Below are positions 54,071 to 63,750 of a stretch of 64,000 nt of DNA, one piece after another. The notes beneath the pieces are model-generated. The model saw only the letters and a list, made by a program, of their open reading frames with translations. It ran no database searches and was not told the origin of the DNA. The position numbers and the translations under genes are program-made. The first letter of the stretch is position 1, and each line of letters starts with the position of its first letter. Source of the DNA: Neobacillus niacini (GTDB lineage: Bacteria > Bacillota > Bacilli > Bacillales > Cytobacillaceae); NCBI RefSeq assembly GCF_030817595.1, contig NZ_JAUSZN010000001.1, forward strand, positions 3,297,001-3,361,000, in the 5' to 3' direction.

Positions 54071-55876
54071 TTATGCTACTTCTTTTTCCGATTGTTTTAC
54101 TAATACATTTTGTGGAATTTTCCAAAACTTAATCCATTTGTTTATTGAAGTAACCATAATTACTATACCAAGGATCAGCATAACAATGGATAGAATACCG
54201 TTTAAAACACTGAAACCAGCATTATCGGCATTGAAATAGACGTTTTTTACCATCCAGTAACCTGCAACCATCACGGTTACAAATAAATATGCTAGAGGGA
54301 TTAGACATGTCAGCATGTACCAGCGCTTTTCGGCAATCTTTAGGACTACTGTTGCTCCGACAATCAGTCCGATAGAAGCCATTAATTGGTTTGATACACC
54401 AAATAGTGCCCAGACGGAGCTGATGTCCCCTGAGAAAAGAAGATATCCCCAGACGAAGCAGGCTAATGCACTGGCAAAGATATTTGCTCCGAGTGAATCT
54501 GTACGTTTTAATGGTTTAATAAAGTCTCCAAGGAAATCTTGAATAAGGTAACGAGCAACCCTCGTTCCTGAATCAATCGCAGTTAAGATAAAGACAGCCT
54601 CAAATAGAATGACAAATTGATAGAAATAAGATGCTAATTTTGCGAAAAATGGAACTGCAGTGAAGATGTATGTCATCCCTACTGCGAGGGTAACGGCTCC
54701 ACCTGTTCTTCCTTCAAGGTCCATTCCCACCTTTTCTTCCAGTTCGTTAAGGTTAACCGTTTCCATTCCAAGTGTTGCGAATTTCTCTGGTGATGAATTG
54801 ATTGCAAAATAATCCCCTGGCTGTAGAGAGATGGCAGCAATTAAAGCCATAATTGCCACTAAACATTCAACAAGCATTGCTCCAAAAGCTACACCTTTAA
54901 TGTCGCTCCAGCGGCTGACCATCTTCGGTGTTGTACCAGAACCAACGAATGCGTGGAATCCTGAAATTGCTCCACAAGCTATTGTAATCGAGATAAATGG
55001 CCAAACTGGACCAGCAACAACAGGACCGCCGCCATTAATAAAATCTGTAAATGCAGGAAATTGAACTTCTGGGTTTACAATGAATACCCCAACGATCAAG
55101 GCCGCGAATACCCCAATCTTCATAAATGTACTTAAATAATCGCGTGGTGCGAGCAATAACCAGACTGGTAATGCTGCTGCAAAAAAAGCATAGATAGGTA
55201 AAATAAGAGCAAGCGTACTCTTTTCAAGTGTTAACAAATCTCCTAACCATGTACCTTGAATGTTTGGTCCCCAAACGATTGCTGCCATGATTAAAATGAA
55301 ACCAACAGTTGTAGCGAGTTTTAAATTGCCGGTCTTTTTATGATATAATCCAACTCCCATTGCAATCGGAATGGTGATTCCAACTGCGAATGTTCCCCAT
55401 GGGTTTCTTTCAAGTGCACCCAACACAACCATTGACAGTCCAGCCATAGTAATGGTGATGATGAATAACATCGCTAATCCTGTACAGAATCCTGCTACAG
55501 GACCGAGTTCTTCCTTTGCAACCTCTGATAAAGATTTTCCATCTCTGCGCATTGATGCAAAGAGAACGACCGTATCGTGGACAGCTCCACCAATTACTGC
55601 ACCAATTAACAGCCAAAGTAGGCCTGGTAAATAACCGAATTGTGCTGCCAGAATTGGACCAACTAAAGGGCCTGCTGCAGCAATCGCAGCAAAATGGTGA
55701 CCAAATACAACCCATTTATTTGTCGGTACATAATCTTGACCATCTTCTAATTTCTGAGCAGGTGTCGGCTTTGAATCATTAAGCTTCAAAACCTTTGCCG
55801 CCATAAATGTGCCATATAAACGATAAACGATTAAGAGGATACATATTGAACCTACTACGATTGAAATCGCATTCAT
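54071..55876 (-). CDS. cstA: CstA family pyruvate/peptide transporter, second copy
   Basis: 601 aa with about 16-18 hydrophobic segments. Landmarks are YVPTNKWVVFGHHFAAIAAAGP, LLLAPRDYLSTFMKIG, GAISGFHAFVGSGTTPKM and TAIDSGTRVARYLI. It is shorter than the first copy and has no YbdD gene beside it. It lies directly downstream of a LytS/LytT-type system on the same strand, as BtsT and PftAB lie beside pyruvate-responsive systems. A cre-like site lies about 50 bases upstream. The start ATG has GGAGG about 13 bases away. Pyruvate import is the likely role, by analogy. Confidence 0.9.
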   Translation of the reverse strand: MNAISIVVGSICILLIVYRLYGTFMAAKVLKLNDSKPTPAQKLEDGQDYVPTNKWVVFGHHFAAIAAAGPLVGPILAAQFGYLPGLLWLLIGAVIGGAVHDTVVLFASMRRDGKSLSEVAKEELGPVAGFCTGLAMLFIITITMAGLSMVVLGALERNPWGTFAVGITIPIAMGVGLYHKKTGNLKLATTVGFILIMAAIVWGPNIQGTWLGDLLTLEKSTLALILPIYAFFAAALPVWLLLAPRDYLSTFMKIGVFAALIVGVFIVNPEVQFPAFTDFINGGGPVVAGPVWPFISITIACGAISGFHAFVGSGTTPKMVSRWSDIKGVAFGAMLVECLVAIMALIAAISLQPGDYFAINSSPEKFATLGMETVNLNELEEKVGMDLEGRTGGAVTLAVGMTYIFTAVPFFAKLASYFYQFVILFEAVFILTAIDSGTRVARYLIQDFLGDFIKPLKRTDSLGANIFASALACFVWGYLLFSGDISSVWALFGVSNQLMASIGLIVGATVVLKIAEKRWYMLTCLIPLAYLFVTVMVAGYWMVKNVYFNADNAGFSVLNGILSIVMLILGIVIMVTSINKWIKFWKIPQNVLVKQSEKEVA

Positions 55877-55927
55877 TTTTTTATTCTCCCTCCATTACTT
55901 CTTATATACAATCATTATCTTACAAAA

Positions 55928-55941
55928 TGAAAACGTTTTTA
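55928..55941 (-). promoter_or_regulatory. cre-like site upstream of cstA
   Basis: On the minus strand TAAAAACGTTTTCA differs at one position from the CcpA cre core TGNAANCGNWNNCA. It lies about 50 bases upstream of the second cstA start codon, consistent with carbon catabolite repression. Confidence 0.45.
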
Positions 55942-56033
55942 TTTCATTTTCAAAATAACTTGCACAAATGGGAAGGTGAATTACAAAAAACAACTGATGA
56001 AATACAATAACTGGCAAATAAAATCCAAAAAAT

Positions 56034-56771
56034 TTAAAACCCTAACATCTGCTTCAATTCTTTTACATAGGTCCGGCTTACGGGAACTTTTGAGTCGTTT
56101 TTCATGATTAAATTATAGGTAGAGTTAAACCAAGGCTCTATTTCTACTATATGATCGATGTTTACAATGAAACTGCGGTGGACGCGAAGAAATTCGGTGT
56201 TAGGTAACTTTTTCTCTAATACAACGAGTGCCTCACTTACTGTGTACCTTTGGTCCATTGTTTCGATTGTGCACTTACCCTCACTGGATTCTAAATAAAC
56301 AATGTCAGCATTGGGTAGTAAAATAATTCTTTCATCGACAAGGACGGCAATTTTTCCATTTTGGAGGTTTTTCTCAGAGGAATAAATGGGAAAATCCTGA
56401 TCTCCAATTTTTTTCATCTTTTTAATTTTTTTCAGAGTTTTACCAATCCGTTCTTCATCAAAGGGTTTTAATATATAATCCACCGCGTTTAATTCAAAGG
56501 CCATAAGGGCAAATTCATCGTAAGCTGTAGCAAAAACCGTCGCTGGAGCCGGGTTAAGTTTTTCTAATTGCTTCGCTAAGTCCAATCCGCTCTCATCAGC
56601 CAGTTCAATATCTAAAAAGACAAGATCTGGTTTTAGCCCAAGTATATCTGCAATGGCATCCTCGACACAGTCACTTTCACCTAAAACGACTACCTGCTTG
56701 CTGCGTAACAGCAAGTATTTTAATTCATCTCTTGCTAAAGGTTCATCATCCACTATGTAAGCTTTAAGCAT
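56034..56771 (-). CDS. lytT: LytTR-type response regulator (LytT/BtsR-like)
   Basis: 245 aa: an N-terminal receiver domain (AYIVDDEPLARDEL, phosphoacceptor Asp in LVFLDIEL, and the conserved Lys in VDYILKP) and a C-terminal LytTR DNA-binding domain (RYTVSEALVVLEKKLP, then FLRVHRSFIVNIDHI). It overlaps the sensor gene by 8 bases, so the pair is coupled. By analogy with LytST and BtsSR it senses pyruvate through its sensor and activates the adjacent transporter gene, here a cstA. No LytT binding repeats were pinned down. Confidence 0.93.
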   Translation of the reverse strand: MLKAYIVDDEPLARDELKYLLLRSKQVVVLGESDCVEDAIADILGLKPDLVFLDIELADESGLDLAKQLEKLNPAPATVFATAYDEFALMAFELNAVDYILKPFDEERIGKTLKKIKKMKKIGDQDFPIYSSEKNLQNGKIAVLVDERIILLPNADIVYLESSEGKCTIETMDQRYTVSEALVVLEKKLPNTEFLRVHRSFIVNIDHIVEIEPWFNSTYNLIMKNDSKVPVSRTYVKELKQMLGF

Positions 56772-58530
56772 TCAGATCAAAAACTCCTTTATAATCGTGC
56801 GGAATGGAAATTGTGACTGTTGTTCCATGGTCCACTTGACTCTCAATAGTTAAATAGGCTTGACCATTGTAAATTCCTTTAAGACGTTCATTTATATTAA
56901 AAATAGCTGTACCATTTCCTTTTTTAGAATCTACGATTTGCTTCCCTAACACTTCAATCCTATCTCTAGGAATGCCCTTTCCGTTATCCGTAACAATAAT
57001 CTTCAGTTGATTACTCTCGAAAAATATCCGGATGGTGATTTTCCCTTCAGATTTACTTCGGGGAAAGCCATAATGAATTGCATTTTCCACCAATGGCTGC
57101 AGGGTAAACGGCGGAATCAGCAGCTCTTCAAGACCTGGTTCAATTTGAAAATCTACGAAGTACTTATTTGGAAAACGGGTCTGTTCCAAAGATAGATAAG
57201 CCCTGACATTTGCCAATTCCTTCTCCAGCGGAAGGAGCATCTGCCTGGCTCCTTGGAGATTTCCGCGAAAAAATGAACTGAGCTCCAACAGTAACTTCCG
57301 AGCTTTATCTGCATCTGTTCGACAAAGTGCTGAGATCGTATTGATACTATTAAATAAAAAGTGCGGATGGATTTGTGCCTGTAAGGCTTTGATTTCTGCA
57401 TCTTTCAATAGCTTCGTCTGTCTTTCTGCTTCTGCAAGCTCCAGCTGTGTAGAAAAGAGATTAGCAAGTCCTTCCGCTAATTCCTGCTGCACCTTATCTA
57501 ATTTTTCCGGCTTAGTATAGTACATTTTTAAAGTACCGACGATTTTATTTTTAACCTTTAACGGCAGCACAATGGCTGCTTCTAAAGGACAATCATGATG
57601 AACGCAGAGAATCTCTTTCTTCGATCTTGCTATTGAAATATTGCCGCTTTCAAGCACTTTTTTTGTCAAACCGGTCTCCGGTTTTGACTTAGGGATATGG
57701 TGGTCTGACGCTGCGCCGACATGAGCTAGGACTTGATGGTCATCTGTAACTGAAACCGCATCAGCATCGGTTAGTTTTAGCATAATTTCCGCTATCTCCC
57801 CGCAGGAATGGATATTCAAGCCTTGTCGAAAATATGGCAGGGTTTGATCGGCAATAAGAAAGGCCAGGTTGGTTTGATTTGCACGAGTAACCTCTTTATC
57901 ACGTTTAATTGCTCTAATTATGAACATAAATAGCAATGTACCTAATCCATTGCCAAATATCATCGGTAAGCTAATAAACTCTACAAGGCTCCATGCTTGT
58001 TCAAACGGTTTAGCAAAAACAAGAATGAGTAACATTTGTACGGATTCCAATATCATGCCTATCATGACAGCAAAACCTGCAGTAATTTGTTTTCCCATAA
58101 GTTTTCTTTTTCTTCCAAAGTAACCTGCAATAATCCCAGCTAAGATAGTAGAAATTGCGCAGGAAAATGCGGTGAAACCGCCAAGCGTGTAACGATGAAT
58201 TCCAGCAATCAATCCTGCACCAACACCAACAATTGGGCCTCCAAGCAAACCACCTATGACAACCCCCATCACTCTTGTATTTGCCAGCGCACTCTCATGT
58301 TCTAATTCAGAAAGCCACGTCGCTCTATTAATAGAATTATAATGAACTTCAACCCCTGTATAATTACTAATGATCCCGAAGGCACCAAAAAGTAAAATAA
58401 GCAAGATTCTCTCATTTGTATTGTGTTTGGTTTGAATAATATGACGAAATGACTTCATTTGCGAAAGCAAAAAAGCCACAATGACTATGATACCGACCTT
58501 TTCAAGCATTAATGCTGCTAAATTAAACAT
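56764..58530 (-). CDS. lytS: LytS-type sensor histidine kinase
   Basis: 588 aa from the ATG at 58530, the normal LytS length. Six or more N-terminal helices form the 5TM-5TMR_LYT sensor (about 1-200), followed by a GAF domain (about 220-350), the phosphoacceptor region ALQAQIHPHFLFNSINTISALC, and a HATPase domain with N-box PLVENAIHYGF and DNGKGIPRDRI. Related LytS/BtsS sensors respond to external pyruvate. The longest frame (to 58701) crosses a terminator hairpin and has no ribosome binding site. First gene of the lytS-lytT pair, upstream of the second cstA. Confidence 0.94.
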   Translation of the reverse strand: MFNLAALMLEKVGIIVIVAFLLSQMKSFRHIIQTKHNTNERILLILLFGAFGIISNYTGVEVHYNSINRATWLSELEHESALANTRVMGVVIGGLLGGPIVGVGAGLIAGIHRYTLGGFTAFSCAISTILAGIIAGYFGRKRKLMGKQITAGFAVMIGMILESVQMLLILVFAKPFEQAWSLVEFISLPMIFGNGLGTLLFMFIIRAIKRDKEVTRANQTNLAFLIADQTLPYFRQGLNIHSCGEIAEIMLKLTDADAVSVTDDHQVLAHVGAASDHHIPKSKPETGLTKKVLESGNISIARSKKEILCVHHDCPLEAAIVLPLKVKNKIVGTLKMYYTKPEKLDKVQQELAEGLANLFSTQLELAEAERQTKLLKDAEIKALQAQIHPHFLFNSINTISALCRTDADKARKLLLELSSFFRGNLQGARQMLLPLEKELANVRAYLSLEQTRFPNKYFVDFQIEPGLEELLIPPFTLQPLVENAIHYGFPRSKSEGKITIRIFFESNQLKIIVTDNGKGIPRDRIEVLGKQIVDSKKGNGTAIFNINERLKGIYNGQAYLTIESQVDHGTTVTISIPHDYKGVFDLNA

Positions 58531-58642
58531 TTTCACCCATCCTTTAGTGCGGTCCGTGGCACCCTCAGAAACCCGTAAATACTTGGAACTAAAATGGAAG
58601 TATTTCAATATAGTTGATTGCCACCATATAATTAAAAACAAA

Positions 58643-58673
58643 ATAGCCCAACTTAAAAACTCAATTGGGCTAT
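58643..58673 (-). terminator. Terminator upstream of lytS
   Basis: ATAGCCCAA / TTGGGCTAT stem around a 13-base loop with a T-rich tract on the minus strand. It most likely ends the 106-aa protein's transcript; an attenuator for lytS is possible. Confidence 0.6.
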
Positions 58674-58871
58674 AAGCTATAATACCTTGGAATCCCCTCA
58701 ACGGGGAAGTTGTATTTGAAGAGTCGATCCTATTATAACATTATTCTACTAGATTTAACTAAAGATGATTATTATTTTGGGGAGATAAGAAATGAAAAGA
58801 TTATCTGGAGATATTTTGCAATTTGTTACATAAGAAGGTATTGATAATTATAGAATTTATAGCATAAAACA

Positions 58872-59192
58872 TTAGCCAAAATACACATTTACCCTCCCTT
58901 CTTTTTGAGCAGTTGCCAAACAGTTTTCGATAAAATCCTGGATTTGTTTTAGATCCCAATCTCTTTCTGATAGGGATTTACCGTTTCCATACAATTGATT
59001 GTAGGTATTTAATGCTTTTTCAAGTTGATTAATTGAAAAGGTGGAACTTTTACCTGACCCGCTAACTCCTGCATAGAATTGATTTGCGTCTAGTAAGCTG
59101 TAAAGGATGGTAGAATTATGGTTCCCCATGCTAAAACGAGCGTAAGCAATTTCTTCTCCTGTATTATTGAATCCTGATATATCATGACCCAT
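58872..59192 (-). CDS. Conserved-looking small protein, 106 aa
   Basis: I do not assign a function. It begins MGHDISGFNNTGEEIAYARF and has a compact alpha/beta appearance; the end DFIENCLATAQKEGRVNVYFG looks like a conserved C-terminus. The middle GVSGSGKSST fits the Walker A pattern G-x4-G-K-S, but there is no Walker B or room for a P-loop fold, so this is probably chance. The ribosome binding site GGAGG is at good distance. A single gene between lytS and a degraded MMPL locus. Confidence 0.7.
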   Translation of the reverse strand: MGHDISGFNNTGEEIAYARFSMGNHNSTILYSLLDANQFYAGVSGSGKSSTFSINQLEKALNTYNQLYGNGKSLSERDWDLKQIQDFIENCLATAQKEGRVNVYFG

Positions 59193-59578
59193 TAGTGATC
59201 CTCCTTCATAATTTTATTAGTCTTAGGAAACTTATAAATGAGTATATGTTTACATGGTTACCACTCCTTTCAAGTTTTATTAGTAAACTATTGGAATAAA
59301 TGGGTGTTACGGCAGGAATATGTGAAGAGTCAATATGGAGGTTGTTCAATAAGATGATCATAATTTGAAAGTAGAATTTACTATTGGGGGTTTTCATAAA
59401 CACATTGTTTTAATGGGGAAATGATGGAGGACAGAAACATCAAAAATTTGGAAGTGTAATTTTTTATTATCGTTATTCTCATTTTTCTGCATCCTATTTG
59501 ATAGAATAATATCACATTAGACCTTAGATAAATTCACTCTTTTCAAAGGCTTTTCTACAATTCTGTGAACCTCAAAGG
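59193..59578. other. Gap with no recognised gene
   Basis: About 390 A+T-rich bases. A 65-codon frame (59206-59403, minus) has no ribosome binding site or recognisable sequence and is not called. The promoter of the 106-aa protein must lie here. Confidence 0.5.
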
Positions 59579-59580
59579 AA

Positions 59581-59616
59581 AAGCCGACTTCCTTTTTATA
59601 ACAAGTAAGTCGGCTT
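59581..59616 (-). terminator. Terminator of the MMPL remnant
   Basis: AAGCCGACTT / AAGTCGGCTT perfect 10-bp stem with a T-rich tract on the minus strand. Confidence 0.85.
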
Positions 59617-59620
59617 TTAT

Positions 59621-60271
59621 TTATATTACTTTTTCCTCTAAATTTAAGTCAGCTTTCTTTTTTCTAGAGAATAGGTTCACCAAGGTATCTGGCAGGGCGA
59701 TCATAGCTGGTAAAAAGAGAGGAAGCAGTACAAAGCAAAGTACAATCAGTCCTGTAATGACCGCTATGGCCAATTCAGATAAAAGGATGATTCCAGAAGG
59801 CATAAGTGTCGCAAATGTGCCTCCAAGGATGATGACTGCAGCAATAATGACACCGCCTATATGTCTTGAAGCCGTAACAATTGCCTCCTTCTGCGACATA
59901 TGAGGGTATTCTTTAAAGCGCATCATTAAAAAGATACTGTAGTCTACTCCCAAGGCGACAATAATGATAAACGAGAAGAAAGGAACAAAGGAGGAAATCC
60001 CTTCAAGCCCCTGCAAATCTATAAATATATAATTTATGATGAACATCGCCGCATAGTAGGAACCTAAAAGCGATGCCGTTATGAAAACTGGTGTCCAGAA
60101 CGACCGAATAATGAAGAACAGTACCAGCAAAACTCCGATAATGACAATCGTCGTCGATCTGTTTAAATCCCTGCTTAAAACATCATTCATATCTTTGGTT
60201 GTAGCACTTGGTCCAGAAGTGCCAAACTTAGCATCTGAAAGATCATTGCCCTTCAGTCCATTAGAAACCAC
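59621..60271 (-). pseudogene. MMPL/RND transporter, C-terminal remnant
   Basis: 216 codons that equal only the last third of an MMPL-type lipid/drug exporter (whole family 700-1000 aa). Present are the segment GPSATTKDMNDVLSRDL, the helices STTIVIIGVLLVLFFIIRSF and onward, and the proton-relay helix motif VALGVDYSIFLMMRFKE. The first six or so helices and the first extracellular domain are missing. Its 5' end runs into a TetR-family gene in another frame with a 10-base overlap, so the upstream part was lost by deletion. A functional protein is unlikely. Confidence 0.8.
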
Positions 60272-60692
60272 ACATCACATCAGGATACTTCGACTGATTG
60301 ATTTTAGTTGATATCGGGTCATCTCCTGTTTTGGAGTGTTCACGCATAATATCACTTGCAATTTTCACCATGCTTTTGAAAAATATATGCCCTTCAGACC
60401 CTAACAAAGTGTTTTCAAATAACACAAAATGGTCTTCGACATAATCAACTAGAAACCTAAAAGTGTCAGTATTCGATTTTTTATTTCTGCTAATAATCTC
60501 TTCAGATAAATGATAAATAAAATCTCTTAACAGACTGTACTTATCTTCATAATAACGATAAAACGTAGTCCGATGAATCAATGCATCATCACATATATCT
60601 TTTATCGTGATTGAAGAGAATCTTTTCGTTTGCAACACATGTATAAAGCTTTGTATAATTTGGCGTCGTGTCCGTTCAGTCGTATAGTGCAT
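60261..60692 (-). pseudogene. TetR-family regulator, C-terminally truncated
   Basis: About 143 residues. The N-terminal HTH is complete (TERTRRQIIQSFIHVLQTKRF; SITIKDICDDALIHRTTFYRYYEDKYSLL), but the usual TetR length is 185-200 aa and the ligand/dimer domain is cut short after DPISTKINQSK. The final residues come from the MMPL gene read in another frame. The start is the ATG at 60692 after AAGGA. TetR genes next to MMPL exporters commonly repress them, so this was probably the local regulator. Confidence 0.75.
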
Positions 60693-60798
60693 CGTACACA
60701 TCCTTATATAGGTTTTGGGTATTGTTAAATTTCAAATACGTACTGTGTACTGGTTATAGGCTCAATTATAGTAAAAGACTTTTACTATAACAAAAAAG

Positions 60799-60830
60799 AA
60801 GGTCTTGCCGGCAAAAACCGGAAAGACCTC
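60799..60830 (-). terminator. Terminator of the Dus gene
   Basis: AAGGTCTT-CCGG / CCGG-AAGACCTT stem with short bulges and T-rich flank on the minus strand. Confidence 0.75.
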
Positions 60831-60836
60831 CTTCTA

Positions 60837-61817
60837 CTATTCCTCTGTCCCATCAACATTCTTTGTCCCAAAGTTATCGAGTAATGCACGCACTTCACCA
60901 GTTGATTTCGTGTTCATCAATTGATTCCTTAGTTCTGCAGCTCCAGGGAATCCTTTGACATAAATTTTGAAAAAGCGGTGAAGCCCTGTGATGGAACGCG
61001 GCAGTACTTCCGCATATTGATCTTGAAGATCAAGCTGCAGTCTTAAAAGGTCAAGGTATTCTTTACTACTATGCTCTTTTGGCTCTTTTTCAAATGCAAA
61101 AGGATTTTTAAAAATACCTCGCCCAATCATAACGCCATCAATATCATATTTTTCAGCAAGCTGCAGCCCAGTTTGACGGTCAGGAATGTCTCCATTGATT
61201 GTTAGCAGCGTATTTGGTGCGATCGTGTCACGTAATTTTTTGATTTCTGGAATTAGCTCCCAATGTGCAGGTACTTGGCTCATTTCCTTTCTTGTACGTA
61301 AATGAATAGAAAGGTTCGCAATATCCTGTTTTAAAATATGCGTTAGCCATTCCTCCCACTCCTGAACTTCTTTATCGCCAAGTCGTGTTTTTACACTGAC
61401 AGGCAGTCCGCCTGCTTTTGCTGCTTGAATAAGTTCTGCCGCAACGTCTGGTCGCAGAATAAGGCCGCTGCCTTTTCCTCGCGATGCCACATTCGGTACA
61501 GGGCAGCCCATATTAATATCGATGCCTTTAAATCCTAGCTCTGCCATCCCAATACTCATTTGACGGAAATATTCGGGATTATCTCCCCAAATATGTGCCA
61601 CAATTGGCTGTTCATCTTCTGTAAAAGTCAAACGGCCACGCACACTTTTCATGCCCTCTGGATGACAATAGCTATCCGAGTTTGTAAACTCTGTAAAAAA
61701 TACATCTGGTCGACCAGCTGCACTTACTACATGGCGAAAAACAAGATCTGTCACATCTTCCATAGGTGCAAGTACAAAAAATGGTCGTGGTAAATCACGC
61801 CAAAAATTTTCTTTCAT
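60837..61817 (-). CDS. tRNA-dihydrouridine synthase
   Basis: About 326 aa TIM-barrel flavoenzyme that reduces uridine to dihydrouridine in tRNA loops. Landmarks are the FMN-site start [20 protein letters not shown], the catalytic Cys in [21 protein letters not shown] (split here around GCPVPN), VSVKTRLG, and the phosphate-binding [10 protein letters not shown]. The C-terminal helical domain is present. The length and the [10 protein letters not shown] segment resemble DusC-like or related bacterial groups; the exact class is not decided. The ATG at 61817 is preferred, with GAGAGGA about 13 bases away. Confidence 0.9.
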   Translation of the reverse strand: MKENFWRDLPRPFFVLAPMEDVTDLVFRHVVSAAGRPDVFFTEFTNSDSYCHPEGMKSVRGRLTFTEDEQPIVAHIWGDNPEYFRQMSIGMAELGFKGIDINMGCPVPNVASRGKGSGLILRPDVAAELIQAAKAGGLPVSVKTRLGDKEVQEWEEWLTHILKQDIANLSIHLRTRKEMSQVPAHWELIPEIKKLRDTIAPNTLLTINGDIPDRQTGLQLAEKYDIDGVMIGRGIFKNPFAFEKEPKEHSSKEYLDLLRLQLDLQDQYAEVLPRSITGLHRFFKIYVKGFPGAAELRNQLMNTKSTGEVRALLDNFGTKNVDGTEE

Positions 61818-61999
61818 ATATATATTCAAATCCTCTCATCATCGGTTAACTGGTCAATCCCTTATCCCAAAATTAAAAAGCAGAATGTCTCTGCCCTTTT
61901 ACACTTATACCATGATTAAGCACTTTTTATCAAATTGGTAAAGAGATTCGAAAAGAAAATTGGAAGAACACTGGACTTACAAGAGATTAACAGGAAAAA

Positions 62000-62041
62000 G
62001 ACCCCAAAATCGCAAAAGTATTTTTTCACGAAATCAGGGTC
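62000..62041 (-). terminator. Terminator of the aromatic-catabolism-type operon
   Basis: GACCCTGATTTCG / CGATTTTGGGGTC 13-pair stem with two mismatches and wobble pairs, followed on the minus strand by TTTTT. It lies about 65 bases past the FAD-synthetase-like gene. Confidence 0.65.
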
Positions 62042-62107
62042 AGTTTTTTTTTGGGATTATTAACGCTTCTAGGAGACTACAATTAACATTAATCAAAGGC
62101 TGAATAA

Positions 62108-62896
62108 TCAGCTTGGTATTGTTTTTAATTGCTCAACCCATTCTATCGTCAATAAATTGGGTAGTATCGACATTTCATGATGAATCTCAATATATTTTTT
62201 ACACTTTACAGTTGCAACACACTCAATAGAAGAATGTCGATCTTCGATCAATACTTTATAACTACCAACATTCGGTAACGAATAATTTGGTAGGATACCA
62301 TTCTTTTGACAATACTTAGTTTTGTAAAATCCCCCCAGTAAATTGGGTAATTCACTAAGCTTTCTTTCTATCAAGTGCTTCCGAATCAATGTCGAACTAA
62401 TTTTTTGATTATTCCACGTTAGCTCCTCAACAACCGTTAGGCCTACTTGATGTGCAGCAGCATAATCTGCCAGTGTTTTAACGGTACCACTTGCTTTTGC
62501 ACCATATGTGTAGTCAAAACCACAAATAATTTCCTTAGCATTCAAACCTATAACATAATCATCTAAAAAATCGTTTGCTTCTACTTTAGCTAATTCCTTT
62601 GTAAATTCTACAATATAAAAAATATCCACTTGAAGTTTTTCTAACTTTTCAATTTTTTGTTCTAGTGGCTCAAGATATGAGATTGCTATGTCCGAACATA
62701 AAACACTTTTGGGATGCGGAAAAAAAGAGAGAACCGCTAGTGATAAATTTTGTGCTTTTGCTTTTTCTTTAGCTGTTTGAATTACCTTTTGATGCCCTAA
62801 ATGCACACCATCAAAGTAACCAAGTGCCATTGCTACATTAGGAGATGACTGTCTAATCTCTTGTAAGTTATTAGCATTCACATAGATTACCTTCAT
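62108..62896 (-). CDS. Stand-alone FAD-synthetase-like protein
   Basis: 262 aa. The nucleotidyltransferase domain of RibF-type enzymes is clear: ALGYFDGVHLGHQKVI (HxGH motif), LSFFPHPKSVL, EIICGFDYTYGAKASG and the ISSTLIRKHL motif. The usual C-terminal riboflavin kinase domain is absent; the last 80 residues are short and divergent. It probably makes FAD from FMN and ATP. It lies last in an operon with a flavin reductase and a hydratase, so it may supply flavin to a flavin-dependent oxygenase encoded just outside the window. Confidence 0.85.
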   Translation of the reverse strand: MKVIYVNANNLQEIRQSSPNVAMALGYFDGVHLGHQKVIQTAKEKAKAQNLSLAVLSFFPHPKSVLCSDIAISYLEPLEQKIEKLEKLQVDIFYIVEFTKELAKVEANDFLDDYVIGLNAKEIICGFDYTYGAKASGTVKTLADYAAAHQVGLTVVEELTWNNQKISSTLIRKHLIERKLSELPNLLGGFYKTKYCQKNGILPNYSLPNVGSYKVLIEDRHSSIECVATVKCKKYIEIHHEMSILPNLLTIEWVEQLKTIPS

Positions 62897-62917
62897 TGCG
62901 ATTCTCTCCTTTTTCTT

Positions 62918-63736
62918 TCATCTCGCTAAATTTTGTGCTGCTTTATAAATTAAATCTTCTTCCAAAATGTTAACGTTTACTTTTCCAAGTATACCGAAAT
63001 CAACTTCGAATTTATCACCTGTTTTAAAGGTAACAGCTTTTGATAGCGCTCCCGATAAGACAAACATGCCAGGCTCGATAGAAATACCAAAGGCACTCAC
63101 TTCATTTGCTAACCAAACAACCGCATTGAGTGGGTTCCCTAATACAGCTGAGCTCGTTGCTTCGTCTAAAAATTCACCATTTTTCTTTACAATCATTGGA
63201 ATATTTGTAATGTCTTCAATGTCTTTAAGTAGTGTCCGCTTTTGACCTAAAATCGCACCGGCGGAAGACCCATTGTCTGCCACTGTATCCTCAAATTTTA
63301 TTTTCCAATTCGCAATGCGGCTGTCGATTACTTCGACTGCTGGTACTACAAAGGCTGTTGCATCAATTACATCTCGCACCGTCACTTGTGGCCCTTTTAA
63401 CTCTCTATTAAAAACAAACGCAATCTCAAACTCTACCTTTGGTTGAATAAAAGACTCAGCAACTAAACCATCTGCCTCGTCAAATACCATCGTATCTAAA
63501 ATACAGCCATAGTCTGGTGAATAAACATTCAACATTTCTTGCATCACTTTACTCGTTAACCCAATCTTTAGTCCTTTCACTGTGGCCCCGTTTTCAATCT
63601 TTTGACGAATTTGCTCTAGTTGCACTGCATAAGCCTCAGCAACAGTAATATTTTCATAGGTTTCGGTTAAGGGCGCAATTGGCTGTTTCGTACGTTCCGC
63701 TTCAAGCAATACTTCAGCTATGGTTTGAATATTCAT
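62918..63736 (-). CDS. 2-keto-4-pentenoate hydratase / oxalocrotonate decarboxylase family
   Basis: About 272 aa of the fumarylacetoacetase-fold family used in meta-cleavage of catechols. Landmarks are KIGLTSKVMQ, YGCILDTM, the metal-binding QPKVEFEIAFV (Glu pair), VPAVEVIDSRI and DNGSSAGAILG, and the C-terminal VLSGALSKAV with the phosphate or acid-binding loop. The exact reaction, hydration of 2-hydroxypenta-2,4-dienoate or decarboxylation of oxalocrotonate, is not fixed by sequence. The ATG at 63736 is eight bases after AGGAG. It sits between the partial flavin reductase and the FAD-synthetase-like gene. Confidence 0.9.
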   Translation of the reverse strand: MNIQTIAEVLLEAERTKQPIAPLTETYENITVAEAYAVQLEQIRQKIENGATVKGLKIGLTSKVMQEMLNVYSPDYGCILDTMVFDEADGLVAESFIQPKVEFEIAFVFNRELKGPQVTVRDVIDATAFVVPAVEVIDSRIANWKIKFEDTVADNGSSAGAILGQKRTLLKDIEDITNIPMIVKKNGEFLDEATSSAVLGNPLNAVVWLANEVSAFGISIEPGMFVLSGALSKAVTFKTGDKFEVDFGILGKVNVNILEEDLIYKAAQNLAR

Positions 63737-63750
63737 AGACAATTCTCCTT

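Noticed and set aside
58872..59192. Calling the 106-aa protein an ATPase from its Walker-A-like string
   Set aside because: Too short, no Walker B, and no room for a P-loop fold.
59206..59403. 65-codon minus-strand frame
   Set aside because: No ribosome binding site, low-complexity A+T-rich sequence and no family resemblance.
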